From contig CAWBVU010000001.1 of the NCBI GenBank assembly GCA_963792405.1, positions 62,001 through 126,000 of the forward strand: a DNA stretch of 64,000 bases. Reading direction: 5' to 3'. The position numbers and the translations under genes are program-made. This document shows, piece after piece, positions 43,786-51,413 of this stretch (position 1 is its first letter; each line of letters begins with the position of its first letter). The notes under the pieces were generated by a model that was not told where the DNA came from, searched no databases, and was given only the letters and a program-made list of their open reading frames with translations. This DNA is from SZUA-442 sp963792405. Lineage in GTDB: Bacteria; Actinomycetota; Acidimicrobiia; Spongiisociales; UBA5794.

Positions 43786-44187
43786 TCAGACCTCGAGGGT
43801 GTGGAGGGCGCGCTCGAGGCGTGCCTTCGCGTCGCCCGCGAGGCGCTGCATCTCGTCGCTGTCTCCGGCAACGCCGAGCATCACCTGTGGATCGACCACC
43901 GACACGACGGTGCCGTCGTCGGACTCGGCGACGGTGACGTTGCACGGGAGCAGCAGGCCGATGTGCTCGTCGTGGGTCAGTGCCTGGTTGGCGAGCACGG
44001 GATTGCACGCGCCGAGGATCCTGTAGGGGCGCCGTTCGATGCCGAGCTTCACCCTGAGGGTGGCGGCGACATCGATCTCCGTCAGGACCCCGAACCCCTC
44101 CTCGGACAACGCGGACCTGATCGCCGCCTCGGCGTCCTCGAGTGACAGCGATGTGGTGATGCTCATTCCGTAGGTGGTGTGGTCCAT
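43786..44187 (-). CDS. DUF302 domain protein
   Basis: A 133-residue soluble protein made almost wholly of one DUF302 domain: SLEDAEAAIRSALSEEGFGVLTEIDVAATL, the central YRILGACNPVLANQALTHDEHIGLLLPCNVTVAE, then VVSVVDPQVMLGV. Two cysteines (GACNP and LLPCN) are conserved in many members and could bind a metal or persulfide. ATG 44187 is preferred over 44268 because GGAAGGAG lies 6 nt before it. It is last in the run of three rhodanese genes, and DUF302 proteins are often found beside sulfur-trafficking genes. Function unproven. Confidence 0.88.
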   Translation of the reverse strand: MDHTTYGMSITTSLSLEDAEAAIRSALSEEGFGVLTEIDVAATLRVKLGIERRPYRILGACNPVLANQALTHDEHIGLLLPCNVTVAESDDGTVVSVVDPQVMLGVAGDSDEMQRLAGDAKARLERALHTLEV

Positions 44188-44267
44188 CGCGGCTCCTTCC
44201 CTGCGGGCACCCGCAGCGCCCTGAACGTAGTCCTCCATGTCGGTGCAGGCCAGATGCTCGCCCGTCA

Positions 44268-44678
44268 TCAGTTCCCTGCGACCGGGTACCCGGACTCGTA
44301 CCAGTTGACGATCCCGCCCTCGATCTCGGTCACGTCGGTGAACCCGAGGTCGGCGAAGGTGTCCATCGCCTGTCCGGACCGATTCCCCGAGCGGCAGTAC
44401 ACGACGTAGGGCGTGTTCTTGTCGAGCTGATCGAGCTGTGCAGCGAAGTCCGTTGCATAGAAGTCGATGTTGACCGCTCCCTCGATCGCGCCCTGTTGGT
44501 ACTCCTCAGGCGTGCGGATGTCGAGCACGACGGCATCGGGCTCCTCGGCGATGACGGTGGCGGCGGTCGCGGGCTCGACCGTCTCGAGGGTGGCGCTCGA
44601 CGAGGAGCATCCTGCGAGTACGGCAGCGCCGATCGCCAAGGCGATGAGCAGGCTGCGGATCCTGGTGGTCACGATCAC
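44268..44678 (-). CDS. Rhodanese-domain lipoprotein
   Basis: A 136-residue exported protein. A signal peptide ends at lipobox VLAGC (Cys about residue 24) and a short Ser/Thr linker follows. The single rhodanese domain has VVLDIRTPEEYQQGAIEGAVNIDF and the active-site loop YCRSGNRSG with the persulfide-forming Cys. The GTG start (44678) has AGGAAGGGG 2 nt upstream and overlaps the preceding rhodanese stop as GTGA. It would handle sulfane sulfur on the outer face of the membrane, complementing the two cytosolic rhodaneses upstream. Confidence 0.9.
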   Translation of the reverse strand: MIVTTRIRSLLIALAIGAAVLAGCSSSSATLETVEPATAATVIAEEPDAVVLDIRTPEEYQQGAIEGAVNIDFYATDFAAQLDQLDKNTPYVVYCRSGNRSGQAMDTFADLGFTDVTEIEGGIVNWYESGYPVAGN

Positions 44679-44998
44679 GTCCCCTTCCTGGTCGGGAGGC
44701 CCGCCCTGTTCCAGGCGACCATGCCACCCCTGACATTCTTTGCTTCGATCCCATGTGCGTTGAGCTTGCGAGTTGCGGTTCCCGAGCGATTCCCGCTTCG
44801 GCAGATCGCCAGGACGCGCTTGCCCTGGAGTGAGGAGACGCGGCGATCGAGCGAATCGAGGCTCACGTGCACCGAGCCCGGCGGGTGTCCCTCCTTGCGC
44901 TCGAGCTTCGTGCGGACGTCGAGGATGACATATCCGTCTTCTTCGGCCATGCGATGGGCCGTCCGGACGTCGACCGAGTGCTTCCTGAATCCGAACAT
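44675..44998 (-). CDS. Cytosolic rhodanese-like sulfurtransferase
   Basis: A 107-residue single-domain rhodanese. MFGFRKHSVDVRTAHRMAEEDG precedes ILDVRTKLERKEGHPPGSVHVSL, and the active-site loop is AICRSGNRSGTATRKL with its Cys. It starts at ATG 44998, which overlaps the upstream rhodanese stop by 1 nt, and its own stop overlaps the lipoprotein gene by 4 nt. The second member of a three-rhodanese operon. Likely carries or transfers persulfide sulfur; partner proteins are not identified. Confidence 0.9.
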   Translation of the reverse strand: MFGFRKHSVDVRTAHRMAEEDGYVILDVRTKLERKEGHPPGSVHVSLDSLDRRVSSLQGKRVLAICRSGNRSGTATRKLNAHGIEAKNVRGGMVAWNRAGLPTRKGT

Positions 44999-45312
44999 CA
45001 CGCCATGCCCAGGGCGACGACGCCACCCGCGAGCGAAGCGACCTTCGTGAAACCCATGGACGTGAGCCATGCGGCTCCGGTCGTGCTGCGGTTCCCCGTG
45101 GCGCAGACGAGGAGAATCGCCTGGTCGCGGTCCATGTCGGTGGCGGCCGACGGCAACGCGGCGAGCGAGATGGTCTCGGACTCAGGGAGGGTTCCCATGG
45201 CCCACTCCATCGGCTCCCTCACGTCGATGATCACGGCGTCGTTGGCGTCGCGCCACGACGCCCACTGCCGGGCGGGCACGTGCTCGATGGCGGTGCGAGT
45301 GTTGGTGAACAT
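44998..45312 (-). CDS. Rhodanese-like sulfurtransferase, first gene of the sulfur operon
   Basis: A 104-residue single rhodanese domain: AIEHVPARQWASWRDANDAVIIDVREPMEWAMGTLP split over two strands, then the active-site loop LVCATGNRSTTGAAWL. The loop CATGNRS resembles persulfide-transferring rhodaneses of PspE type. The start is 21 nt below the CstR-type operator, and a -10-like TATTAC box lies inside that operator region, so the operon should be repressed by CstR together with the divergent CstB-like gene. AGGAACC precedes the ATG. Confidence 0.9.
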   Translation of the reverse strand: MFTNTRTAIEHVPARQWASWRDANDAVIIDVREPMEWAMGTLPESETISLAALPSAATDMDRDQAILLVCATGNRSTTGAAWLTSMGFTKVASLAGGVVALGMA

Positions 45313-45332
45313 GGTGGTTCCTATCGTGTCGA

Positions 45333-45354
45333 GTAATACCCCGGGGGGTATACT
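45333..45354. promoter_or_regulatory. Bidirectional promoter with CstR/CsoR-type operator
   Basis: ATACCCC-GG-GGGGTAT (45336-45351) is the G/C-tract palindrome recognised by CsoR-family repressors. TATACT (45349-45354) is a near-perfect -10 for the CstB-like gene, and TATTAC on the minus strand (45338-45333) a -10 for the rhodanese operon. One operator therefore overlaps both divergent promoters. Confidence 0.85.
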
Positions 45355-45391
45355 ACCCTCCTCGTCACATTACATCGAAGGGGTTTCCGCG

Positions 45392-46750
45392 ATGCAGCTC
45401 GATTTCTCGACGCCCGACACGTCGGCGTTCGTGCGCCAGGTCACCACCGACAGCCTCGGCGACCACTCCTACATCATCGTCGTCGGTGACGAGGCCGTCG
45501 CCGTCGACATCCAGCGCGACCTCGATCGATTCGAGGCGATCCTCGATGGGATCGATGCAGCGCTGGTGGGGGTCTTCGAAACCCACATCCACAACGACTA
45601 CGTGAGCGGGGGGAAGCGCCTCGCCGATGCCCATGGCGCCTCGTACGTGCTGCCCGCCGGTACCAGTGCACCGTACGTCCATCTGCCCCTGTCTGACGGC
45701 GAGACCTTCCCGGTCGGCGGCTGGGCGATGAAGGCGATGCACACGCCCGGCCACACCTTCAACCACACCTCCTATGTGCTCGAGTCGCCGGACGGGCCCG
45801 TTGCGATCTTCTCGGGCGGCTCGATGCTCGTGGGCGCGGTCGGACGATCCGATCTCCTCGGCCCCGAGCACACCGAGGAGCTCCTCGCCCACCAGTACGC
45901 CTCTGCACATCGGATCGCCGATGAGCTCCCCGATCCCTCGGTCGTCGCGCCGACCCACGGAACGGGGTCGTTCTGTTCGGCATCGGACGTCGCCGACACG
46001 ACGAGCACGATCGAACGCGAGCGTCTGCGGAATCCCGCGCTGCTCGCCCCCACGGTCGAGGCGTTCGCGTTCAGCCAGGTGATCGGCTACAAGCAGTTCC
46101 CCGCGTACTACCGGTACATGGCGCCCGCCAACCTCGCACCCACGGGGGCGCCGCCGCACCAACCCCTTCGCGAGATCGTCGACCTCGATGAGATCGATGG
46201 TGTCACCGTCGTGGACGTGCGGCCGTTTGCGCAGTACGCAACCGGTCACCTCCCGGGTTCCCTCAACGTCGAGGTCTCGAACGACGACGCCGTATACCTC
46301 GGATGGACCCTCCCGTGGGGTGATCCCCTCGCGCTCGTCGGCAACGAGAAGGACGCGGAGACGGTGCGGCTCCACCTCCAGCGGATCGGATGGGACGACG
46401 TGATCGGGCGGATCGAGCCCGATCGTCTCGAGCATCTCGGTGTGTCGCTGGCGACGACGGCGGCCATCACCTTCGCGGAACTGGATCCCGGGGCGAGGGG
46501 TGCGCTCGTCGATGTCCGCGATCCGGTCGAGCATCGCGACGGCATCGTCGAGGGCGCCGTGGCGGTGCACCTCGCTGACTTCGCCGCCGATCCCATCAGG
46601 TATGGGGGTGGTGAGATGACGATCCACTGCCAGAGCGGCTACCGGGCGACCATCGCCGCCGGCTTCGCGGAGGCCGCTGGAGCTCGGGTCACCGTGGTCA
46701 CCGACGACATCAAGAACTACCGCGGCGACCTCGTTCAGCCCCCAGCCTGA
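45392..46750 (+). CDS. cstB: CstB-like persulfide dioxygenase-rhodanese fusion
   Basis: A 452-residue protein. The N-terminal metallo-beta-lactamase domain has the non-haem iron ligands ETHIHNDYVSGG and MHTPGHTFNHTSY, as in ETHE1-type persulfide dioxygenases. Residues about 270-345 form a rhodanese-like domain (VVDVRPFAQYATGHLPGSLNVEV) whose active-site Cys is missing (LVGNEKD). The C-terminal rhodanese is active-type: VDVRDPVEHRDGIVEGAVAVHL and HCQSGYRAT with Cys. This dioxygenase/pseudo-rhodanese/rhodanese order is that of Staphylococcus aureus CstB, which oxidises persulfides to thiosulfate. GAAGGGG precedes the ATG. Divergent from the rhodaneses and controlled by the shared operator. Confidence 0.9.
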   Translation: MQLDFSTPDTSAFVRQVTTDSLGDHSYIIVVGDEAVAVDIQRDLDRFEAILDGIDAALVGVFETHIHNDYVSGGKRLADAHGASYVLPAGTSAPYVHLPLSDGETFPVGGWAMKAMHTPGHTFNHTSYVLESPDGPVAIFSGGSMLVGAVGRSDLLGPEHTEELLAHQYASAHRIADELPDPSVVAPTHGTGSFCSASDVADTTSTIERERLRNPALLAPTVEAFAFSQVIGYKQFPAYYRYMAPANLAPTGAPPHQPLREIVDLDEIDGVTVVDVRPFAQYATGHLPGSLNVEVSNDDAVYLGWTLPWGDPLALVGNEKDAETVRLHLQRIGWDDVIGRIEPDRLEHLGVSLATTAAITFAELDPGARGALVDVRDPVEHRDGIVEGAVAVHLADFAADPIRYGGGEMTIHCQSGYRATIAAGFAEAAGARVTVVTDDIKNYRGDLVQPPA

Positions 46751-46755
46751 CCTGA

Positions 46756-46848
46756 CCCCGTACCCAGGGTTGCAGTCCACGGTGTTCGTGCACTGGAACC
46801 CAGGGTTGCTGTCCCCCGTATCGGTGCACTGCAACCCTGGGTACGGGG
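46756..46848. repeat. CCCTGGG-type repeat: 21-bp perfect inverted repeat enclosing tandem 36-bp units
   Basis: Arms at 46756-46776 and 46828-46848 are exact reverse complements (beginning CCCCGTACCCAGGGTTGC). Between and within them, two 36-bp direct units (46763-46798 and 46799-46834) both start CCCAGGGTTG and end GTGCACTG-x-AA. The block fills the spacer between the convergent cstB and cstR genes. The left end matches the copy at 1917-1934 after nfo. Confidence 0.85.
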
Positions 46849-46858
46849 AGGAGATCGG

Positions 46859-47128
46859 TCAGCTGAGGCGGAGGAACATCTGCTCGAGGCGATCGGGGGA
46901 GTACCCGTGGGCCTCGGCGGCGTCGGGGTCCAGCCGACACTGCTCCATCGTCGCTGCGAAGAATCGGAAGCCGGCCTTGCTCAGGGCCCTGTTCGCAGCG
47001 GCGAACTGGGTGAGCGTGTCGTTGCACTCGCGGCCCTCTTCGACCATGGCCTGGAGGCCACGGATCTGACCCTCCACTCGACGGAGTCGCTTGATGATCT
47101 CTTCTCGGTCCTCGATCGGTAGGTCCAT
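46859..47128 (-). CDS. cstR: CsoR/CstR-family transcriptional repressor, CstR-like
   Basis: An 89-residue DUF156 all-helical repressor: IIKRLRRVEGQIRGLQAMVEEGRECNDTL with Cys35, and ALSKAGFRFFAATMEQC with Cys64. The two cysteines are spaced 29 apart as in CsoR and CstR. The His that CsoR uses for Cu(I), four residues before the second Cys, is Thr60 here, which argues against copper sensing and for a persulfide-sensing CstR. It sits next to the sulfur genes, and palindromic operators occur upstream of both itself and the cstB/rhodanese divergon. The mRNA appears leaderless (TATCAT 6 nt before the ATG). Confidence 0.9.
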   Translation of the reverse strand: MDLPIEDREEIIKRLRRVEGQIRGLQAMVEEGRECNDTLTQFAAANRALSKAGFRFFAATMEQCRLDPDAAEAHGYSPDRLEQMFLRLS

Positions 47129-47134
47129 GTCGCC

Positions 47135-47154
47135 ATGATACCCCCTAGGGGTAT
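47135..47154 (-). promoter_or_regulatory. cstR autoregulatory promoter/operator
   Basis: ATACCCC-CTA-GGGGTAT (47138-47154) overlaps a TATCAT -10 box (minus strand, 47140-47135) that lies 6 nt before the cstR ATG. It is the second copy of the palindrome at 45336. Confidence 0.85.
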
Positions 47155-47241
47155 GTCGCGACAGTCTCCCCGGCGGTAGCAGGGTGCATCCCGGTGTCGC
47201 CCGTCGGCTGTGGACCCCCGCGATCCCCGCCTGTCGCGGCG

Positions 47242-47640
47242 TCAGTTCACGAGGTGGATCGTGAGGGGATAGCGATACAGCTCACCCGACGCTGCCTTCA
47301 CCCCGGCGATGATCATCACCACGAGGGCGAAGATGCCCAACGCGATCCCGAGGAAGATCCCGATCAGGATGAAGGCGAGGATCAGGCAGACCACGGCATA
47401 GATCGCGATCGAGATCTGGAAGTTCAGCGCTTCCCGTGCGCTCTCCTCGACCCACGGGTCCTCGTCGCGCTTGATCAGCCAGATGATCAACGGGGCGAGG
47501 AACGAGAATCCCAGAAGGGGGGTGAGTTGCGCTGCCGCACCCCACGCACGTGCATCCGAGGGCACCAGCTTGGGATCAATCGCCCACGGATCGATGGGAA
47601 GGTCACCGGAGATCTCGAACTCTTCCTCGTACTCGGTCAT
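47242..47640 (-). CDS. DUF4870 (Tic20-like) membrane protein
   Basis: A 132-residue membrane protein. An acidic N-terminus of about 30 residues leads into AWGAAAQLTPLLGFSFLAPLIIWLIKRDEDPWVEESAREALNFQISIAIYAVVCLILAFILIGIF, shown here as the typical DUF4870 run with the RD-x-PWVxExAxEALNFQ core, then another helix pair. DUF4870 proteins have three to four helices and unknown function. ATG 47640 is fixed by CGAGGAGGACC. Divergent from the Gfo/Idh gene. Confidence 0.85.
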   Translation of the reverse strand: MTEYEEEFEISGDLPIDPWAIDPKLVPSDARAWGAAAQLTPLLGFSFLAPLIIWLIKRDEDPWVEESAREALNFQISIAIYAVVCLILAFILIGIFLGIALGIFALVVMIIAGVKAASGELYRYPLTIHLVN

Positions 47641-47712
47641 GGTCCTCCTCGCTGTCATACCGATCATCGCGGTCCCCCGGGGGCTGCGCAAGGTACCGGT
47701 ACCGGGCCCCGG

Positions 47713-47718
47713 TACGAT
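47713..47718 (+). promoter_or_regulatory. Leaderless -10 element of the Gfo/Idh gene
   Basis: TACGAT, 6 nt before the ATG at 47725. Confidence 0.45.
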
Positions 47719-47724
47719 GGCAGG

Positions 47725-48702
47725 ATGGGACTGCGTTGGGGGATCATGGGAACGGGCCACATCGCGGCGTCGATGGCCCAGGCGCTCGACGACTCAGGCT
47801 CCGAGGTGGTCGCCGTCGGGTCCCCGCGCCCGCGAGCCGCTGCGGACTTCGCATCCGCGAGGGGCATCCCGATCGCCGTCGACTCCCACGCCGATGTGGC
47901 CCGACTCGCCGATGTCGACGTGGTCTACGTCGCGACCACGAGCGATCGCCACTTCGACAACGTCATGGCGAGCATCGAGGCAGGGACCCCGGCGTTGTGC
48001 GAGAAGCCGATCGCCCTCTCGACGTCCCAGACACAGCGGATGTTCGACGAGGCCCGGGCCGCCGACGTCCTCGTCGTGGAGGGGATGTGGATGCGGTTCC
48101 TGCCCTTCATGGACACCCTCGACCGGCTGATGGCGGAGGGGGTCATCGGGGACCCGAGGGAGTTCCACGCGACCCTCTCGTATTTCGTCCCCACCGAGGC
48201 GAACCGTCGGTGGATGAACCGCTCACTCGGCGGTGGCGCACTCGTCGACCTGGCCGTCTACCCGCTCTCGCTCTGCCATCACCTGTTTGGACCACCGGAC
48301 GCGACGGATGCGGTTGCACGGTTCGCCCCGACGGGCGTCGATCTCGCCACCACGGTCGTGTCCTCCCATGCGGGAGGGGTCGTCGCGTCGATGACGGGGA
48401 CCTTCGACGCCGACACGGCGAACGAGGCCGTCATCTCCGGCACGGACGGAAGGATCCGCCTTCACGCTCCGATGCACCACAGCCCCCTCCTCACGGTCGA
48501 GCGTCGTGGTCACGTCGTCGAGGAGATCGACACGGGCTACGAGGGGTCTGGGTTCGCCTTCGAGATCGCCGAGGTCGAGCGATCCGTGCAGGAGGGTCTG
48601 CTCGAGAGCCCGAGGCGCCCGCACGCGGACACCCTCGCCGTCATGCGATGGATGGACGAGATCCGCGAGGCGATCGGACTCGAGTTCCCGGGCGTGGGAT
48701 GA
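47725..48702 (+). CDS. Gfo/Idh/MocA-family oxidoreductase
   Basis: A 325-residue NAD(P)-dependent sugar or cyclitol dehydrogenase. The Rossmann motif WGIMGTGHIAASMAQAL opens it. VVYVATTSDRHFDNVMASIEAGTPALCEKPIALS contains the EKP signature with the catalytic Lys, and GGGALVDLAVYPLSLCHHLFG holds the conserved Asp and His of the active site. Family members act on inositols, glucose derivatives or trans-dihydrobenzenediol; the last group is similar in length. The substrate cannot be assigned. Followed after 61 nt by the M20 peptidase gene. Confidence 0.9.
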   Translation: MGLRWGIMGTGHIAASMAQALDDSGSEVVAVGSPRPRAAADFASARGIPIAVDSHADVARLADVDVVYVATTSDRHFDNVMASIEAGTPALCEKPIALSTSQTQRMFDEARAADVLVVEGMWMRFLPFMDTLDRLMAEGVIGDPREFHATLSYFVPTEANRRWMNRSLGGGALVDLAVYPLSLCHHLFGPPDATDAVARFAPTGVDLATTVVSSHAGGVVASMTGTFDADTANEAVISGTDGRIRLHAPMHHSPLLTVERRGHVVEEIDTGYEGSGFAFEIAEVERSVQEGLLESPRRPHADTLAVMRWMDEIREAIGLEFPGVG

Positions 48703-48763
48703 GACGACGCGAGATGCCCGCTCCGCGGTGGATTCCCCGCGAGACCGGGTATGAGGAGGAACC

Positions 48764-50263
48764 ATGAAGCGGAGAACCAAGATCGGCGCTGCCGCCGTCG
48801 GAAGCCTGGCCGCCGCAGCCGCGGTCGCCTCGAGGGTGGCTGCCCGCACCAACGACGTGCCGAGGGAGAGGGGCGCGCGTGCACCGTCGAGGAGCGAGAA
48901 GGGCATCGATGGGCAGCGCTTCCTCGACAACCTCGGCGCCGCCGTGCGCATCGACACGACCTCGCACGAGGATCACGCGCACAACGATCGGGACGCCATG
49001 CTGTCCTTCCACCGGTTCCTCGAGGATCGCTACCCGCTGGTGCATGCGAGGTGTGTGCGGGAGGTCGTGAACGACCTGTCACTGCTGTTCACCTGGGAGG
49101 GCTCGGAGCCCACCGCGTCGCCGATCGTCCTCATGGCCCACATGGACGTCGTCCCTGTGGAGCCCGGAACGGAGGAGGACTGGCAGATCGACCCGTTCTC
49201 GGGGGTCGAGGCGGACGGGTATGTGTGGGGCCGCGGCGCCCTCGACGACAAGGGACCGCTCATCGCCGCGATGGAGGCAGTCGAGCACCTCATCGACGTG
49301 GGGTTCACCCCGGAACGCACCGTCTACCTGGCCTTCGGGCACGACGAGGAGATCAGCGGCACGGAGGGCGCCGTCGCGACCGCTGCGCTGCTGCGCGACA
49401 GGGGCGTGCGCCCTTGGATCGTCCTCGACGAGGGTGGGGCGGTCGTCGATGCCATGCCCATGCTCAGTGACGAGCCGGTGGCCCTCGTCAAGGTGGCTGA
49501 GAAGGGCTACGTCGACGTCAGGATCACCGCCACGGGACAGGGCGGGCACTCGTCGATGCCATCGCAGCCGTCCGCGATCGGAACGCTCGCCGAGGCCATC
49601 CGCCGGCTCGAGACCCACCCGATGCCTGCGAGGATCGCCGTGCTGGAGCCGCTCTTCGAGAGCCTCGGGTCCCGCATCAGCAGACCGCTCCGAGCGCTCG
49701 TCGGCAACCTCTCCGTGACCGGTCCCGCCGTCGCCAGGGCGTTCGCCGGCAAGCCCCAGTCGGACGCCCTGATCCGCACCACGACGGCCGTCACGATGGT
49801 GTCGGGGGGCGTCAAGTCGAACGTGCTGCCCCAGGAGGCGTGGGCCGTCGTGAACTTCAGGATCCTGCCGGGGGACACCGTTCGCGGTGTCCTCGACCAC
49901 GTGAGGTCGGTCGTCGGACCCGACCTGGGTGTGGAGACCGTTGGGGACCGCTATTGGGAACCCTCCCCGTTCTCGTCCATCGAGTCTGACGCGTGGCGGG
50001 TCGTGCGCACGAGCGTCGAGGAGACGTATCCCGAGGCGGTCGTCGCTCCGTGGATCCTGACGGGTGCGACCGACTCCCGGTACTTCCTCGACATCGCCGA
50101 TGCCGTGTATGGCTTCGGCCCCTTCACGGTCGATCCGGAGCTCGGCGGCATCCACGGCACCGACGAACGTGTTCGGGTCGCCGATGCCGACCGCGCCGTC
50201 TCGTTCTTCTGCCGCTTCATTCGCAATGCCCAGACGCTCCCCGTCGGCGGGGACGCGGCCTAG
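48764..50263 (+). CDS. M20-family metallopeptidase (PM20D1/carboxypeptidase S type)
   Basis: A 499-residue binuclear zinc peptidase. The N-terminus has a hydrophobic stretch (IGAAAVGSLAAAAAVASRVAA) that may anchor or export it. Metal and catalytic motifs: VLMAHMDVVPVEPGTEEDW (His, Asp), VWGRGALDDKG (bridging Asp), AFGHDEEISG (catalytic Glu pair) and IVLDEGG; the final His is in GGIHGTDERV. The dimerisation domain carries GQGGHSSMPSQPSAIG. The architecture is that of mammalian PM20D1 and yeast Cps1, which cleave N-acyl amino acids or short peptides. GAGGAGGAACC precedes the ATG. Its stop overlaps the convergent LLM gene's stop. Confidence 0.92.
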   Translation: MKRRTKIGAAAVGSLAAAAAVASRVAARTNDVPRERGARAPSRSEKGIDGQRFLDNLGAAVRIDTTSHEDHAHNDRDAMLSFHRFLEDRYPLVHARCVREVVNDLSLLFTWEGSEPTASPIVLMAHMDVVPVEPGTEEDWQIDPFSGVEADGYVWGRGALDDKGPLIAAMEAVEHLIDVGFTPERTVYLAFGHDEEISGTEGAVATAALLRDRGVRPWIVLDEGGAVVDAMPMLSDEPVALVKVAEKGYVDVRITATGQGGHSSMPSQPSAIGTLAEAIRRLETHPMPARIAVLEPLFESLGSRISRPLRALVGNLSVTGPAVARAFAGKPQSDALIRTTTAVTMVSGGVKSNVLPQEAWAVVNFRILPGDTVRGVLDHVRSVVGPDLGVETVGDRYWEPSPFSSIESDAWRVVRTSVEETYPEAVVAPWILTGATDSRYFLDIADAVYGFGPFTVDPELGGIHGTDERVRVADADRAVSFFCRFIRNAQTLPVGGDAA

Positions 50264-51300
50264 ACGGACGCAGTGATCCCGGCGGCGACCCGCGGGGCCA
50301 CCTCGGTGCCGAGGAGCTCGATGGATCGCATGACCACGTCGTGGGGCATGGTGCCGACACTGACGTGGAGCATGAAGCGCTCGATGCCGAGGATCTCGCG
50401 CCATCTGAGGATCTTCGCAGCGACCTGATCGGGGTCGCCGAGCACGAGCGACCCCATGGGGCTGCGCATGGCGTCGAACTGGTCGACGGTCATCGGTCCC
50501 CATCCGCGCTCACGGCCGATGCGTGTCATCGCAGCGGCATACGACGGGTAGAAGACGTCGACGGCCTCCTCCTCGGTGTCGGCGACGAGGCCGTGGGCGT
50601 GCACGGCGAGGGGAACCGCGGCAGGGTCGAGTCCGGCGTCCCTCAGCGCCCTTCGGTGGAGTTCGGCGAGCACGGCGAAGCGTTCCGGTGATCCGCCGAT
50701 GATGGCGAGGGCGACGGGGAGACCCCTGAGCCCGGCTCGCACGACTGACTGTGGTGTGCCGCCGACGCCGATCCACACCGGAAGGGGATCCTGCTGGGGT
50801 CTCGGATACACGCCCTGGTCCTCCAGCGGCGCTCGGAATCTCCCGGTCCATGTGACCCGCTCGTGGTCGCGAATGGCCAGGAGGAGGTCGAGCTTCTCCG
50901 CGAACAGCTCGTCGTAGTCCTCGAGGTCGTATCCGAACAGCGGGAATGACTCGATGAAGGAGCCGCGGCCGACCAGCAACTCGGCGCGGCCCTCCGAGAT
51001 GAGATCGAGCGTGGCGAACTGCTGGAACACCCTGACCGGATCGTCCGACGACAGGACGGTGACCGCGGGTGAGAGCCTGATGTGCGATGTCTTCGCGGCG
51101 ATCGCGGCGAGGATCACCGAGGGTGCGGATGCAGCGAAGTCGGGCCTGTGGTGTTCGCCGATGGCGTAGATGTCGAGGCCGACCTCCTCCGCGCGCACCC
51201 CTTCGTCGATGACCTGTCGAATCCGGATGCCGTGATCCGATGCCATGCCGGACCCCGCGGACGGGATCGTCTCGGCGAACGTGGTGAGTCCGAGTTCCAT
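50260..51300 (-). CDS. LLM-class flavin-dependent oxidoreductase
   Basis: A 346-residue bacterial-luciferase-like TIM-barrel enzyme. ELGLTTFAETIP starts the barrel; GLDIYAIGEHHRPDFAASAPSVILAAIAAKT and IRLSPAVTVLSSDDPVRVFQQFATLDLISEGRAELLVGRGSF are the family core (in blocks). VWIGVGGTPQSVVRAGLRGLPVALAIIGG follows. The group uses FMN or F420. The substrate is unknown, although this subgroup (around 340 residues with LFGYDLEDYDELF) is annotated as putative FMN-dependent monooxygenases. ATG 51300 is set by GGGAGGCACG upstream. It faces the MBL hydrolase gene across a divergent spacer. Confidence 0.9.
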   Translation of the reverse strand: MELGLTTFAETIPSAGSGMASDHGIRIRQVIDEGVRAEEVGLDIYAIGEHHRPDFAASAPSVILAAIAAKTSHIRLSPAVTVLSSDDPVRVFQQFATLDLISEGRAELLVGRGSFIESFPLFGYDLEDYDELFAEKLDLLLAIRDHERVTWTGRFRAPLEDQGVYPRPQQDPLPVWIGVGGTPQSVVRAGLRGLPVALAIIGGSPERFAVLAELHRRALRDAGLDPAAVPLAVHAHGLVADTEEEAVDVFYPSYAAAMTRIGRERGWGPMTVDQFDAMRSPMGSLVLGDPDQVAAKILRWREILGIERFMLHVSVGTMPHDVVMRSIELLGTEVAPRVAAGITASV

Positions 51301-51401
51301 CGTGCCTCCCGGTGGGTCACGCAGCCTACCGGGAGCCCACCGTGGCGGGTGACGGTGGGCTCGCCCCGCGAGGAGTGGTGACCCGCGCCCCACGGTGGAG
51401 G

Positions 51402-51407
51402 TACCGT
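51402..51407 (+). promoter_or_regulatory. Leaderless -10 element of the MBL hydrolase gene
   Basis: TACCGT, 6 nt before the ATG at 51414. Confidence 0.5.
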
Positions 51408-51413
51408 GGACGC

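Noticed and set aside
46756..46848. Simple Rho-independent terminator
   Set aside because: The inverted arms are separated by about 50 nt containing tandem units, there is no T-tract, and a matching block occurs elsewhere, so a repeat element explains it better; it may still stop transcription.
46859..47128. Copper-sensing CsoR
   Set aside because: The second-sphere His needed for Cu(I) is Thr60, and all linked genes are for sulfur, not copper.
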